A stretch of 64,000 nt of DNA, taken from the NCBI RefSeq assembly GCF_900403705.1, contig NZ_OUNR01000012.1, positions 62,001-126,000 on the forward strand, in the 5' to 3' direction. The notes beneath the pieces were generated by a model. The model ran no database searches. It worked only from the letters and a program-made list of their open reading frames with translations, and was not told the DNA's origin. The DNA comes from Nitrospira lenta. GTDB taxonomy: Bacteria; Nitrospirota; Nitrospiria; Nitrospirales; Nitrospiraceae. Of the stretch, positions 1-8,049 are shown piece by piece (position 1 is the stretch's first letter; each line of letters opens with the position of its first letter). A program made the translations under genes and the position numbers.

Positions 1-272
1 GCGGCATCGGCGGAGGCGGACTCTTCATTGAAAGCGGCACCCCGCTCGCTCCCGGAACGGAAGTATCTGTGGAATTTGCCTTGCCGGATCGGCCCTGGGA
101 GAAGGTCAAAGCCAAAGGCAAGGTCGCCTGGACAAGGAATCGACCAGAGCGCCATCTTCTCTTTCCAGGAATGGGCGTGCAGTTTACGGATATCGATGAG
201 AAGGCGCAGGCACAGCTGGTGGAATTGGTTGAGGCCTTGAACCGGAATCGCGTGCTCCCCGAAACCCCTTAA
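1..272 (+). CDS. PilZ-type domain protein, 3' end only
   Basis: The gene enters from the left edge and is read in the frame that begins at base 3, so only about 89 C-terminal residues are seen. They show the second half of a PilZ-like beta barrel: GGGLFIE, a PLAPGTEV turn, a VAW strand and the GMGVQF(T)DI ending followed by a helix. In this family the domain binds cyclic di-GMP, but the N-terminal RxxxR motif that would prove it lies outside the window. The 3' end overlaps the convergent HEAT-repeat gene by 89 bases (184-272). Confidence 0.6.
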   Translation, partial: GIGGGGLFIESGTPLAPGTEVSVEFALPDRPWEKVKAKGKVAWTRNRPERHLLFPGMGVQFTDIDEKAQAQLVELVEALNRNRVLPETP

Positions 273-1047
273 GCGTGTGATCGGCCCAGCGCCGCACTTG
301 TACGCTTTCGTCGTGGCTCGCGACGAATCGCAGCCCCTCTCCAAACTCATCCACTGAAAAGAATTGCAATCGATAGGCTATCTCACCCCGGACGGTTGCC
401 GAGGACTCTGTCTTCAGTCGCTCCTGGAACAATTCCACCACTCTGGAATTCCCCGACTCACCAAGCACCGCCACCGCAGTTTGGCGAACTTGTGAATCGG
501 GATCGTGAAGACTGTTCACGAGCGCCTGCATAACCTCTGGAGAGTCACTGCCCTCAAAAGCCTGAATCACGGTACGACGCACCTCTGGATCGGCATGCGC
601 CAACTGTGACAGTGCCAGCGGCCAGATCTCCTTCGAGGGATCCAGAGACCCCAGAGTCTGTGCGGCAGCCGCGCGCACTGATTGGACCGAGTCGACAAGT
701 AACCCGGCTATGTGCGCCCTGGTCCCCGAATCAAGAGGGCCCACGCCTCCTAAACTCCGTACCGCCGCCTCACGCACAATGGGTGACTGGTCACCTAACG
801 CCACCACGAGCCTGGGAACCGCCTGCGGATTGCCGATCTTGCCCAAAGCTTCGGCAGCGGTTCGCCGTGTCACGGCATCACGATCATCCAACAGTCTTAA
901 TAGTGCTTCTACAGTACGTTGCGGAGCAACCGTCGCTGGCGGTTGATAACATCCGAGGAGTGAGGCCAAACAGAAGCTGAGTAGGACAAACAGGCTACAC
1001 GAGGGCATCGTACCAATACTGGATGGATAACAGCCGTAGCGCTTCAC
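184..1047 (-). CDS. HEAT-repeat lipoprotein
   Basis: A 287-aa protein made of about six HEAT/PBS-lyase-type helical repeats, with recurring VRRxAAxALGxIG and [16 protein letters not shown] signatures. A hydrophobic stretch ending in a lipobox (LASLLGC, about residues 27-33) marks it as an exported lipoprotein; the mature part would start at this Cys. A GTG start at 1047 overlaps the TGA of the upstream TatA-like gene (GTGA), which argues for translational coupling. An ATG at 1008 gives a more standard signal peptide but has no visible ribosome binding site. HEAT solenoids are protein-binding scaffolds; no partner is evident beyond the Tat-like neighbour. Confidence 0.75.
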   Translation of the reverse strand: MKRYGCYPSSIGTMPSCSLFVLLSFCLASLLGCYQPPATVAPQRTVEALLRLLDDRDAVTRRTAAEALGKIGNPQAVPRLVVALGDQSPIVREAAVRSLGGVGPLDSGTRAHIAGLLVDSVQSVRAAAAQTLGSLDPSKEIWPLALSQLAHADPEVRRTVIQAFEGSDSPEVMQALVNSLHDPDSQVRQTAVAVLGESGNSRVVELFQERLKTESSATVRGEIAYRLQFFSVDEFGEGLRFVASHDESVQVRRWADHTLKGFRGARDSGSRPQPIPPAVPAPSHRYP

Positions 1048-1847
1048 GCCTGTTTGGGAGGTTCCTCATCCACCGCCGGCAGTTCTCTGGCGGCCTCCAG
1101 AGATTGCTGAAACTCTTTCTGCGCAGAATCCATCTCAAATTGAATGGTCCTCACTTGGGGGTCCACGGTATTCCGAACATCGGCAACCGTCTGCCGGAAT
1201 GTTCGTAACGCATCACCCAGCCCTTCGCCAAGACCCTGCATATCATTTGGAGATAACCCCGCCGGCGCTTGGGCTGCTTTCGCCTTCAATGCGGCTTGTT
1301 GCGCCTGTACGCGAGCCACCGCATCTTTGTTCACAATTGCAGAAGGACGCTTCGCCGCCGGCTTTGCCTGAGCTCCCGGCGGAAGAGGCGGATACTGCGC
1401 GCGGGACATGGGGGCCGGAGCGGCAGCCCGCTCCTCCATCGACAGAGCCTGCTGCCCGCCACTCGCCTGAGTCGGTGGAGCACCGGCTGGACGAGCAGCT
1501 TGCGGAGATTGTGGGCCCATGTTGTACATCATCGAGGCTGTCGTTCCTGGCGTCAGCTCAGGACCAGGCACATAGGGAACATTCGTCGCCTTCGGTGTGC
1601 CTTGAACCGGTGCAACCGGCTGAAGATCAGACGCTCTCTCAACGTGAGCAGCCTCTACCGTAGCCGTCATGTCAGGTTGAGCCTGAGCGACCTCTTGCGG
1701 AGGCGGGATCTCATTAACTTCCTTTTTGAACCCTTTCAGAGCCTTGCCAACGCCTTCTCCGATTTGCGGCAAGCGGCCCGCTCCAAAAATAATCAATACG
1801 ATCACCAGGATGATGATCAGCTCTGAAATCCCCATTGTCCCGAACAT
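1044..1847 (-). CDS. tatA: TatA/TatB-like protein with long C-terminal extension
   Basis: The first 45 residues are a standard TatA module: a short N-terminal transmembrane helix ([18 protein letters not shown]), the FGxxxLP hinge and an amphipathic helix ([12 protein letters not shown]). TatA oligomers form the channel of the twin-arginine translocase for folded proteins. The protein is 267 aa, far longer than typical TatA (60-90 aa). The rest is a Pro/Ala/Gln-rich linker (about 50-190) and a C-terminal predicted helix (about 200-255) with several Glu and Gln. No tatC is in the window. It is the first gene of a two-gene unit with the HEAT lipoprotein. TatB is an alternative name. Confidence 0.8.
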   Translation of the reverse strand: MFGTMGISELIIILVIVLIIFGAGRLPQIGEGVGKALKGFKKEVNEIPPPQEVAQAQPDMTATVEAAHVERASDLQPVAPVQGTPKATNVPYVPGPELTPGTTASMMYNMGPQSPQAARPAGAPPTQASGGQQALSMEERAAAPAPMSRAQYPPLPPGAQAKPAAKRPSAIVNKDAVARVQAQQAALKAKAAQAPAGLSPNDMQGLGEGLGDALRTFRQTVADVRNTVDPQVRTIQFEMDSAQKEFQQSLEAARELPAVDEEPPKQA

Positions 1848-1912
1848 GGTCGCACCCTTCCTGCTCGCAGGTGGTCAAAACCGCACTCGCTCAACTCTCA
1901 TACAATGAAAGA

Positions 1913-1941
1913 ATTTAGCCGCCACAACAAGACACTGTCAA
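1913..1941 (-). promoter_or_regulatory. sigma70-type promoter for the tatA-like gene
   Basis: On the minus strand a perfect TTGACA (-35, 1936-1941) is followed after 17 bases by CTAAAT (-10, 1913-1918). The tatA-like start codon lies about 65 bases downstream. Confidence 0.5.
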
Positions 1942-1954
1942 GAAACGGGCGGGG

Positions 1955-3157
1955 CTAGCTGATCGCGATGATTTCCGTCTGTAAGGGCTGTCCGTAGGCG
2001 ACTGCGGCGCGCTCCGAAACATACACATCAAGCTCGCTCCGAATCCCGAATTCATCCGGGAGATAGATCCCCGGCTCGATCGAGAAACAGGTCTTGGGCA
2101 TCAACCGCCGGCTCTCTTGCGTTTCGAGATTGTCGATATTGGCACCATTCCCATGCACCTCTTCACCGATCGAATGCCCGGTCCGATGCACAAACCACTC
2201 TCCATACCCGGCCCGGCTAATCACCTGACGACACGCGTCATCGACCTCCCAGCCATAGGGAAATTGTCCGGCTGCCACCCGTTGCTGTACAAATGACAAC
2301 GCCGCATCACGACCCTGTCGCACATAGTCAAAGATCTCTCGATGGCGTGAGGGAACCTCGCGGGCCGTAAATCCGGTCCAGGTGATGTCACCATAGACAG
2401 CGCCTGCTTCTCTACGCTTCGCCCATAGGTCGATCAGCACCAGGCTGTCACGCAACACGGGTGACGACGCAGCCACCGTCGGGCCGTAATGGGGATCGGC
2501 ACTGTGCGCATTGACGGCCGCAATCGGAGGGCTTGAGGTCACCATCCCGGCATCATGTATCCGTCCGAGAATAAACTGCTGGAGATCGTATTCGGTAAGC
2601 GATCGGCCGCCCTGGAGCGATGAGCCGACGTGAGTGAACGCCTCATCGACAATTCGGCGTAACGCAGTCACCGCGTATTGATGCGATTCGAGTTGCGCAT
2701 CCGTCCAGACCGCCTCAAAACGTTGAATCAGATCGGCGGCGCTGACAACATCCACCCCGAGACTGCGGATCAATTCAATCGTGCCGGCATCGACACGCGA
2801 GACATACGGCACCGCATTGAGCGGAGAATATTGCATCGCGATCCGCCGCGCGCCTTTGAGAGTCGAGGCCAGCAGCGCCCGCTGTTGCTCCCATGAGACA
2901 TACAGCCGATCCTGCCCGGGCAACTCCTCCAACACATGCGGCTCAATGCGGTGGAGCAATTTGACGGGAGTCCCTTCTGCGGGAATCCAGTAATACCACC
3001 GGCGCGTGACATGGCGTGACGGATCAAGCAACAGCACGCGATAGGCCAGCGGATCGCTCCCTCGAAAATCATAAAACAGCCAGCCGTCGGCTGATCCGCT
3101 TTCTCGAATCGCGTCCTGGATCGCGGCTATTCGTTCATGGCACCGTGCCAGCATCAT
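1955..3157 (-). CDS. M24-family Xaa-Pro aminopeptidase-like metallopeptidase
   Basis: A 400-aa creatinase/prolidase-fold protein. The N-terminal half is the non-catalytic creatinase_N-type domain. The C-terminal pita-bread domain holds the five expected metal ligands: Asp in LIDLWAK, Asp in YGDITWTGF, His in HRTGHSIGEEVHG, Glu in FSIEPGIY and Glu in GIRSELDVYV. Such enzymes cleave X-Pro bonds with two Mn or Co ions, usually in the cytoplasm. I chose the ATG at 3157 because it matches the family's N-terminus and leaves room for the divergent gene; an in-frame ATG at 3211 would add 18 residues. Neither start has a clear ribosome binding site. Confidence 0.85.
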   Translation of the reverse strand: MMLARCHERIAAIQDAIRESGSADGWLFYDFRGSDPLAYRVLLLDPSRHVTRRWYYWIPAEGTPVKLLHRIEPHVLEELPGQDRLYVSWEQQRALLASTLKGARRIAMQYSPLNAVPYVSRVDAGTIELIRSLGVDVVSAADLIQRFEAVWTDAQLESHQYAVTALRRIVDEAFTHVGSSLQGGRSLTEYDLQQFILGRIHDAGMVTSSPPIAAVNAHSADPHYGPTVAASSPVLRDSLVLIDLWAKRREAGAVYGDITWTGFTAREVPSRHREIFDYVRQGRDAALSFVQQRVAAGQFPYGWEVDDACRQVISRAGYGEWFVHRTGHSIGEEVHGNGANIDNLETQESRRLMPKTCFSIEPGIYLPDEFGIRSELDVYVSERAAVAYGQPLQTEIIAIS

Positions 3158-3224
3158 CGTGAGGGCATCATATTCGCCGAAGTGGGAAGCCGTCAAATCA
3201 AGACACAGCATAGCGTGCGCTGCG

Positions 3225-3233
3225 TGTTACAAT
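3225..3233 (+). promoter_or_regulatory. extended -10 promoter element
   Basis: TGtTACAAT lies 8 bases before the ATG at 3242, which would place transcription initiation at or next to the start codon. No good -35 is visible, as expected for extended -10 promoters. Confidence 0.35.
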
Positions 3234-3241
3234 ACGCCTTC

Positions 3242-3688
3242 ATGGCGCTTGACACTCCACCAGACGCAACACCTTATCGGGTCACGCTCTTCTTTGGCCC
3301 GGAACCGGCCGACAGCGATTCCCTCACACAAACCTGCGTCTTCAACGTGAAGAAACGCAGTTGGAAGGCCGGCATCCAAGTATCGGTCGACATCGGGACA
3401 GACCAGCTTGCGGCAATTCAAGAAACTATTCGACAGGCGGCCCCGATCGCCGACGCCCTCAAACCGCTATCTGAAGAGGATCGCACCGAGGCGGCCGCGC
3501 GCATTCCAGATCTCGCCGCCCAAGCGATTGCCTGGTGCAAACTCGATCTCCGCCTGGCCGCTGGATTGCCGCAGGAGAACCAACGGATTCCAGGTGATGA
3601 GTTCGTCACAGAATTGAATCACGTTATTCCAACTCGGCAGGAGTATGTCGTCACCTACATTCTCACCGAACTCGACCTGGTGCCATGA
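3242..3688 (+). CDS. conserved hypothetical protein, soluble
   Basis: A 148-aa protein with no signal peptide or membrane segment. It opens with a beta-rich part (YRVTLFFGPEP, TCVFNVKKRSWKAGIQVSVDI) and continues with helices. I do not recognise the family. It is divergent from the M24 peptidase. The ATG at 3242 follows an extended -10 element (TGtTACAAT, 3225-3233) by only 8 bases, so the mRNA would have almost no leader; the longer in-frame ORF from 3137 would overlap the peptidase gene and is unlikely. Confidence 0.6.
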   Translation: MALDTPPDATPYRVTLFFGPEPADSDSLTQTCVFNVKKRSWKAGIQVSVDIGTDQLAAIQETIRQAAPIADALKPLSEEDRTEAAARIPDLAAQAIAWCKLDLRLAAGLPQENQRIPGDEFVTELNHVIPTRQEYVVTYILTELDLVP

Positions 3689-3731
3689 AAGAATTTCTCG
3701 CCATTCACTCAGTTTCAACAGGGCAGGGGGT

Positions 3732-3759
3732 TTGCAAGCCCCGGTGAATTTGTTATAAC
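3732..3759 (+). promoter_or_regulatory. sigma70-type promoter
   Basis: TTGCAA (3732-3737), a 16-base spacer and TATAAC (3754-3759) lie upstream of the GTG at 3840. The expected start site near 3766 gives a leader of about 75 bases. Confidence 0.5.
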
Positions 3760-3839
3760 GCCATGACAGTCTCATTATTTTTTCATCAGACCGCAGACAT
3801 GATCCTAGAATCCTGTCTTTGAGAGGAAGGAGGGTCTCC

Positions 3840-4253
3840 GTGACACACACTGGATTAATTCGCACGCTCCCACTGATTGCACTGGTGGTGCTCATGACAT
3901 TCACCTCGTTGGTCGCCACGCCGGCCTGGAGCCAAACGTCCACCGCAGACACCCAGCAGGGCACGCCGTCCGGCGCGGGCATGCAAGCAGGCGCCGCCGT
4001 CTCAACAATATTGTATTTCCCCTTCAAAGCCGCCTTTGCGATCGGCGGTGGCATCGTCGGAGGACTCGCCTATTTGTTCTCCGGCTTGAACGAACAAACC
4101 GCGAAGAGCATCTGGGTCCCCAGCATGTATGGCACCTATGTGATCACGCCCGAACACCTGACCGGTGATCGCTCCGTCCGATTCCTCGGAGTTGCGACGG
4201 ACGATACCGCCACAGGTATCTCCAACACCTCCACCATGGAACCAGCCCGGTGA
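3840..4253 (+). CDS. small exported/membrane protein of unknown function
   Basis: A 137-aa protein with an N-terminal signal peptide (hydrophobic core PLIALVVLMTFTSLVA, likely cleavage after PAWSQ) and a Gly/Ala-rich hydrophobic segment in the middle (FPFKAAFAIGGGIVGGLAYLF). The GTG at 3840 is chosen because a strong AGGAGG lies 7-9 bases upstream; a TTG at 3819 is the upstream alternative. It ends one base before the ATG of the next gene, so the two are probably co-transcribed. I do not recognise a family and propose no function. Confidence 0.65.
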   Translation: MTHTGLIRTLPLIALVVLMTFTSLVATPAWSQTSTADTQQGTPSGAGMQAGAAVSTILYFPFKAAFAIGGGIVGGLAYLFSGLNEQTAKSIWVPSMYGTYVITPEHLTGDRSVRFLGVATDDTATGISNTSTMEPAR

Positions 4254-4254
4254 C

Positions 4255-4995
4255 ATGAAGCCCGTCATCGGCGTGACCCCAGACTTCAATGCCGGTGACC
4301 GCAAGGAATGGGGTGGGCGCGAGCCCACCTATTTCCTCCGTGCCCGCTACGTCCGCGCCATCGAAGAACTCGGCGGTATCCCTCTTATTCTTCCCTTAGT
4401 CGCCGATGCGGCCGGGCGGCGGCGACTGCTTGAACGGGTCGACGGGCTCCTGCTGACCGGTAGCGGTCCCGACCTTCCGCCACGCCTATACGGGGAACGT
4501 CAACGCTACAAATTTCCCCTCGTCAGCGAGCGCCGCGCGAATTTCGAATTGGATCTGGTTCATCTCGCTCAGACACGCGACCTCCCTGTCCTCGGCATCT
4601 GCGGCGGGATGCAGACCATCAATGTCGCCTGCGGGGGTAGCCTCTTTCAGGATCTCACAGCACAAATGCCGCATGTGCTGCAGCACCGCCAAACGACCAA
4701 GGCCATCCATCTGGCACACTCCGTCGACATCACCGCCGGAAGCCTTCTCAGAAAGATCGTCACCAAGGCTACCTTGCGGGTCAACAGCTCACATCATCAG
4801 TCCGTAAAAACCGTCGCCCCGTCGCTGATCGCCAGCGCCATCGCTCCGGATGGCGTCATCGAAGCGATCGAATCCCCCCGCCACCGATTCTTCCTCGGCA
4901 TCCAGTGGCACCCTGAATTTCTCTTTGAACGACACATCGCCCATCGTCGATTGTTTCAAGCGCTGCTGCGCGCTGCCGGCCGCACGCGCGCCTGA
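4255..4995 (+). CDS. class I glutamine amidotransferase / gamma-glutamyl-GABA hydrolase family (peptidase C26)
   Basis: A 246-aa PuuD-like protein. The nucleophile Cys is in GICGGMQ and the catalytic His-Glu pair in QWHPEF; the oxyanion region LLLTGSGPDLPP is present. In this family free-standing enzymes hydrolyse gamma-glutamyl bonds, for example in gamma-glutamyl-GABA during putrescine breakdown; the exact substrate cannot be told here. The ATG at 4255 begins MKPVIGVTPDF, the usual family start. An amino-acid permease follows 69 bases downstream, which fits a link to amine or amino-acid use, though the permease has its own promoter-like element. Confidence 0.85.
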   Translation: MKPVIGVTPDFNAGDRKEWGGREPTYFLRARYVRAIEELGGIPLILPLVADAAGRRRLLERVDGLLLTGSGPDLPPRLYGERQRYKFPLVSERRANFELDLVHLAQTRDLPVLGICGGMQTINVACGGSLFQDLTAQMPHVLQHRQTTKAIHLAHSVDITAGSLLRKIVTKATLRVNSSHHQSVKTVAPSLIASAIAPDGVIEAIESPRHRFFLGIQWHPEFLFERHIAHRRLFQALLRAAGRTRA

Positions 4996-5046
4996 CGCCG
5001 AAGACGCGACGGCTTTTACGATTCGCACAGCTTTTTTCACCCCGAC

Positions 5047-5055
5047 TGCTATACT
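5047..5055 (+). promoter_or_regulatory. extended -10 promoter element
   Basis: TGcTATACT lies 9 bases before the permease ATG at 5065. Initiation 6-7 bases downstream would leave a leader of about 3 bases or none. Confidence 0.4.
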
Positions 5056-5064
5056 ACGCGCCAT

Positions 5065-6576
5065 ATGGCTCTTACTCCTCCCGATGCCGACACCCACTCG
5101 ACCGCTCCGACGACCGCGACCTCAGTAACACGTCATCTGTTTCGCACTAAATCCATCGAACGTATTCTGGCCGATGCCGATCATCCCCGCTATCGACTCA
5201 AACGGACATTGAGCGCCTGGGATCTCACCGCCTTGGGTATTGGCGCCATCATCGGAACCGGTATCTTTGTGCTGATCGGAACGGCGATCGTCGGAGACGC
5301 AGGCCGCCCAGGGGCCGGTCCAGGCATTGTCCTCTCCTTCATCCTCTCCGGTTTGACCTGCGTCCTCGCCGCCCTGTGCTATGCGGAATTCGCCGCGATG
5401 ATTCCCGTGGCGGGATCGGCCTATACCTATTCATATGCCACCCTGGGAGAATTTCTTGCCTGGATCACCGGCTGGAATCTCATCTTGGAATACGGCGTCG
5501 CCTGTGTCGCCGTGGCCATCGGTTGGTCCGGCTACTTCAATAACCTGCTGAAGCTGGCGGGCCTCGATCTGCCGGACTGGGCCACGCACGCGCCCGGAGG
5601 GCCCGAGGGCGGCATCGCGAATTTCCCGGCCGCCATTATCGTGCTGCTCGTCACCGTCATTCTCGTGATCGGCATCAAGGAAAGCGCGCGGGCCACCGGC
5701 ATCATCGTCTGCCTGAAGCTAGCGATAATCTTGTTTTTCATCGCCGTGGGAGCCCCGGCCGTCAGCCCGGAGAATTGGTCTCCGTTCATGCCCAACGGCT
5801 TCACCGGAGTCACCGCTGCCGCCGCAACCGTCTTCTTCGCCTATATCGGGTTTGACGCCGTGACCACGACGGCGGAAGAGGCACGCAATCCACAACGCGA
5901 TCTGCCGATCGGCATCATGACCTCGCTCGGAATCTGTACGATTCTCTATGTCACCGTCGCCGCCGTCCTGACAGGGTTGGTTCCCTACAGTCAGATCGAC
6001 ATTCACGCTCCCGTGGCGGAAGCCTTGCGACTGGCAGGCTACAAATGGGGGGCGGCCGTCGTGGCCATGGGAGCCGTCGCCGGCATCACCAGCGTGCTGG
6101 TGGTCATGATGCTGGGGCAGATCCGGGTGTTCTTTGCGATCTCACGGGACGGGCTCCTGGGACCATGGTTGTCCGTGGTACATCCCCGCTTCGGCACGCC
6201 GCACCATGCGACGATCCTCACCGGCATCGCCGTCGCGATCATGGCCGCCTTCGTCCCCATCGGCACCGCGGCTGACATGACCAACATCGGAACGTTCTTC
6301 GCCTTCACACTCGTGTGCATCGGGCTCATCGTCCTGCGCCACACCCACCCTCACCTGGCACGTCCGTTTAAAACTCCGCTGATGCCATGGATCCCGCTGT
6401 TAGGCGTGCTCTCTTGCCTCGGCCTGATGTGGCAACTCCCCGCCCTCACCTGGCAGCGGTTCGTCTGGTGGACTATCGCCGGAATTATTATCTATGGGCT
6501 TTACGGGATTCGGCACAGCAAATTAGCCGAGGCGCAGACAACTGAAACCGGCACCTCCTCGTCTACGAATCACTAA
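5065..6576 (+). CDS. APC-superfamily amino-acid permease
   Basis: A 503-aa inner-membrane transporter with about 12 hydrophobic segments. The TM1 motif GIGAIIGTGIFVLIG and the SGLTCVLAALCYAEFAAMIPVAGSAYTYSYATLGE region are hallmarks of the cationic amino acid transporter (CAT) branch of the APC superfamily. A soluble N-terminal stretch of about 45 residues (RTKSIERILADAD) is also typical. It probably imports amino acids with protons; specificity is unknown. It follows the glutamine amidotransferase and converges on the minus-strand gene at 6601. No Shine-Dalgarno is seen before the ATG, consistent with the near-leaderless promoter. Confidence 0.9.
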   Translation: MALTPPDADTHSTAPTTATSVTRHLFRTKSIERILADADHPRYRLKRTLSAWDLTALGIGAIIGTGIFVLIGTAIVGDAGRPGAGPGIVLSFILSGLTCVLAALCYAEFAAMIPVAGSAYTYSYATLGEFLAWITGWNLILEYGVACVAVAIGWSGYFNNLLKLAGLDLPDWATHAPGGPEGGIANFPAAIIVLLVTVILVIGIKESARATGIIVCLKLAIILFFIAVGAPAVSPENWSPFMPNGFTGVTAAAATVFFAYIGFDAVTTTAEEARNPQRDLPIGIMTSLGICTILYVTVAAVLTGLVPYSQIDIHAPVAEALRLAGYKWGAAVVAMGAVAGITSVLVVMMLGQIRVFFAISRDGLLGPWLSVVHPRFGTPHHATILTGIAVAIMAAFVPIGTAADMTNIGTFFAFTLVCIGLIVLRHTHPHLARPFKTPLMPWIPLLGVLSCLGLMWQLPALTWQRFVWWTIAGIIIYGLYGIRHSKLAEAQTTETGTSSSTNH

Positions 6577-6600
6577 CCGTGTAGGCGGTGCGGGGAAAGA

Positions 6601-7044
6601 CTATGCTGTTTCGGCGGCGGAGTCAGAAGAAGCAGCCGGAGCTGCGGTCGGTGGTGGAGTTGGCGCAGCGACGGTTGGAGCAACCGTTCCAACGGACGCG
6701 GCTGGTTGAGCAGCAGGAGCGGTCGCCGCTGCAGCCGGTGCGGCTGCCGGCTTGGGAGGAGCGGCGGGCTTGGGCGGCGCAGGCTTCTCTGGCTTGATCC
6801 CGCCTTCCCAGGAAGGCCCGGAATACATCTCCGCCGCAAGCCCCTTGGTCTTCCACTTATCTTCGAAATCAGCGGCGGCTTTGTTCGGCGTCTCGCCCAC
6901 ACCCATCACATCGTTCCAGGGATAGGCTTTCGGGCTGATCTGACAAGAAGATTCGGTCCGATTCAAATACAAGGCAATCGGATTGCCTCGATAGGGACCG
7001 AGGTAGATATGCACATAGCCGACGTATTCAAGCAGATTTGCCAT
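6601..7044 (-). CDS. hypothetical protein with Pro/Ala-rich tail
   Basis: A 147-aa protein. The first 70 residues form a small folded-looking part (YVGYVHIYLGPYRGNPIALYL, two Cys absent except one in SSCQISPKAYPW) and the remaining half is a low-complexity PKPAAPPKPAAAPAAA tail, which is likely disordered. The ATG at 7044 has a GGAG upstream; 7074 is a longer alternative. It is the last gene of the minus-strand string 13372-6601. No family recognised. Long Pro/Ala tails often span the envelope or act as linkers, but nothing here proves that. Confidence 0.5.
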   Translation of the reverse strand: MANLLEYVGYVHIYLGPYRGNPIALYLNRTESSCQISPKAYPWNDVMGVGETPNKAAADFEDKWKTKGLAAEMYSGPSWEGGIKPEKPAPPKPAAPPKPAAAPAAAATAPAAQPAASVGTVAPTVAAPTPPPTAAPAASSDSAAETA

Positions 7045-7106
7045 GCCGGTCTCCAGGAGGGCGCATGATGCCATAACTCCCTGGAAACAGGCAAGTCGAG
7101 AACGCG

Positions 7107-7634
7107 TTACCGGCTTGCCGGCGCCGAAGCGGTAACCGGGAGCGGTTTCTGCTCGGGCCGTTTTCGAATCATGATTATGGCGCCGATCAACGCCATAATC
7201 ACGGTGACGTTCAGCCCTACATCCATGAGGTATTGATAGAACTGCGTATCCGTCATGTGCTGCTGGTGTGACAGCTCTGCGCTCGCCGTCAAGATCTTCC
7301 TGGTGCAGGCAATCACCCCGACGGACAGATACGGCTCCAATTCCATCACTTCCGTCTGTAAAAATCGCACCACGGTCCGGAACAGCTCCAAGAGAATAAT
7401 GACCAGGAGAATGTCATTCAACAATCGGAGACCGGCCGGAAGAATCAACACCTGTCCCTTCGGATCGAACTGCCCGGCGAGAAACACATACCAGGCATGG
7501 ATAAACACCAACATGCCGAGGATCAACAAACTAAATCCGGCAGTGGCGTAGCCAAGACGGTCCAGCCACTCCATGTACTGGCACCACCGCCGCATCAACT
7601 CATTCCGATGCGCGCGCGGCTCATCAGTCCCCAT
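7107..7634 (-). CDS. PsiE-like membrane protein
   Basis: A 175-aa protein with four hydrophobic segments (GFSLLILGMLVFIHAWYVF, LLNDILLVIILLELFRTVV, a weaker one and VTVIMALIGAIIMI). The LLLVIILLELFRTVVRFLQ...EPYLSVGVIACTRKIL region matches the phosphate-starvation-inducible PsiE domain. PsiE proteins are widespread but their function is unknown. The ATG at 7634 is supported by an almost perfect ribosome binding site (GGAGGTGA) 5 bases upstream. It starts 19 bases after the stop of the Cys-repeat protein, in the same operon. Confidence 0.7.
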   Translation of the reverse strand: MGTDEPRAHRNELMRRWCQYMEWLDRLGYATAGFSLLILGMLVFIHAWYVFLAGQFDPKGQVLILPAGLRLLNDILLVIILLELFRTVVRFLQTEVMELEPYLSVGVIACTRKILTASAELSHQQHMTDTQFYQYLMDVGLNVTVIMALIGAIIMIRKRPEQKPLPVTASAPASR

Positions 7635-7653
7635 ACCCTCACCTCCGTCCAAT

Positions 7654-8040
7654 CTAGGCCGTCCCGGCCTGCCCAGTCTGCTCCGGTTCAGGGGCACGCA
7701 TCTGACCGAACTTTAATTCACGCATCGAACTGATCGTCAAGGAGTGACCGCAGCAACGAATTTCTTTGAAACCCGCGCCGCCATCCATAATCATCACTCG
7801 CAATCCGCAAGAATCCGGATACAACTTCTTCTCATCCAGGACCACCGCCGACGGCAAAGCGCCTCGTTTCCGGCCGGCCGGTGAACCCATCTCCGCCACA
7901 ACATCCTGCTCGGTCAAATCATGATCGCAGCAGACGATCTTCTCAAACCCCTCACCGCCGCCCATGACTTTCACAATCAACCCGCAGGCATGCGGATGGC
8001 GTGCCTGCTCATCGATAAAATCGCCTTTTTTCAGCGCCAT
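7654..8040 (-). CDS. tandem desulforedoxin-like Cys-repeat protein, unknown function
   Basis: A 128-aa soluble protein built from two copies of a roughly 29-residue unit (about 15-43 and 74-102) joined by a charged linker. Each unit reads xCGLxVxxMxGGxGFxxIxCCxHxLT, with Cys 19, 37, 38 and His 40 in the first and Cys 78, 96, 97 and His 99 in the second. The CG...GGG...CC pattern resembles desulforedoxin and the N-domain of desulfoferrodoxin, which bind iron with four Cys, but the first Cys of the CxxC pair is absent (Pro in its place). It may bind a metal through three Cys and a His, or may not bind metal. It lies between an MFS gene and a PsiE gene. Confidence 0.6.
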   Translation of the reverse strand: MALKKGDFIDEQARHPHACGLIVKVMGGGEGFEKIVCCDHDLTEQDVVAEMGSPAGRKRGALPSAVVLDEKKLYPDSCGLRVMIMDGGAGFKEIRCCGHSLTISSMRELKFGQMRAPEPEQTGQAGTA

Positions 8041-8049
8041 CTTGTGACC

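Noticed and set aside
3842-4253. Small exported protein as a phage holin or toxin
   Set aside because: One signal peptide and a Gly-rich segment are not enough; no phage or antitoxin gene is near.
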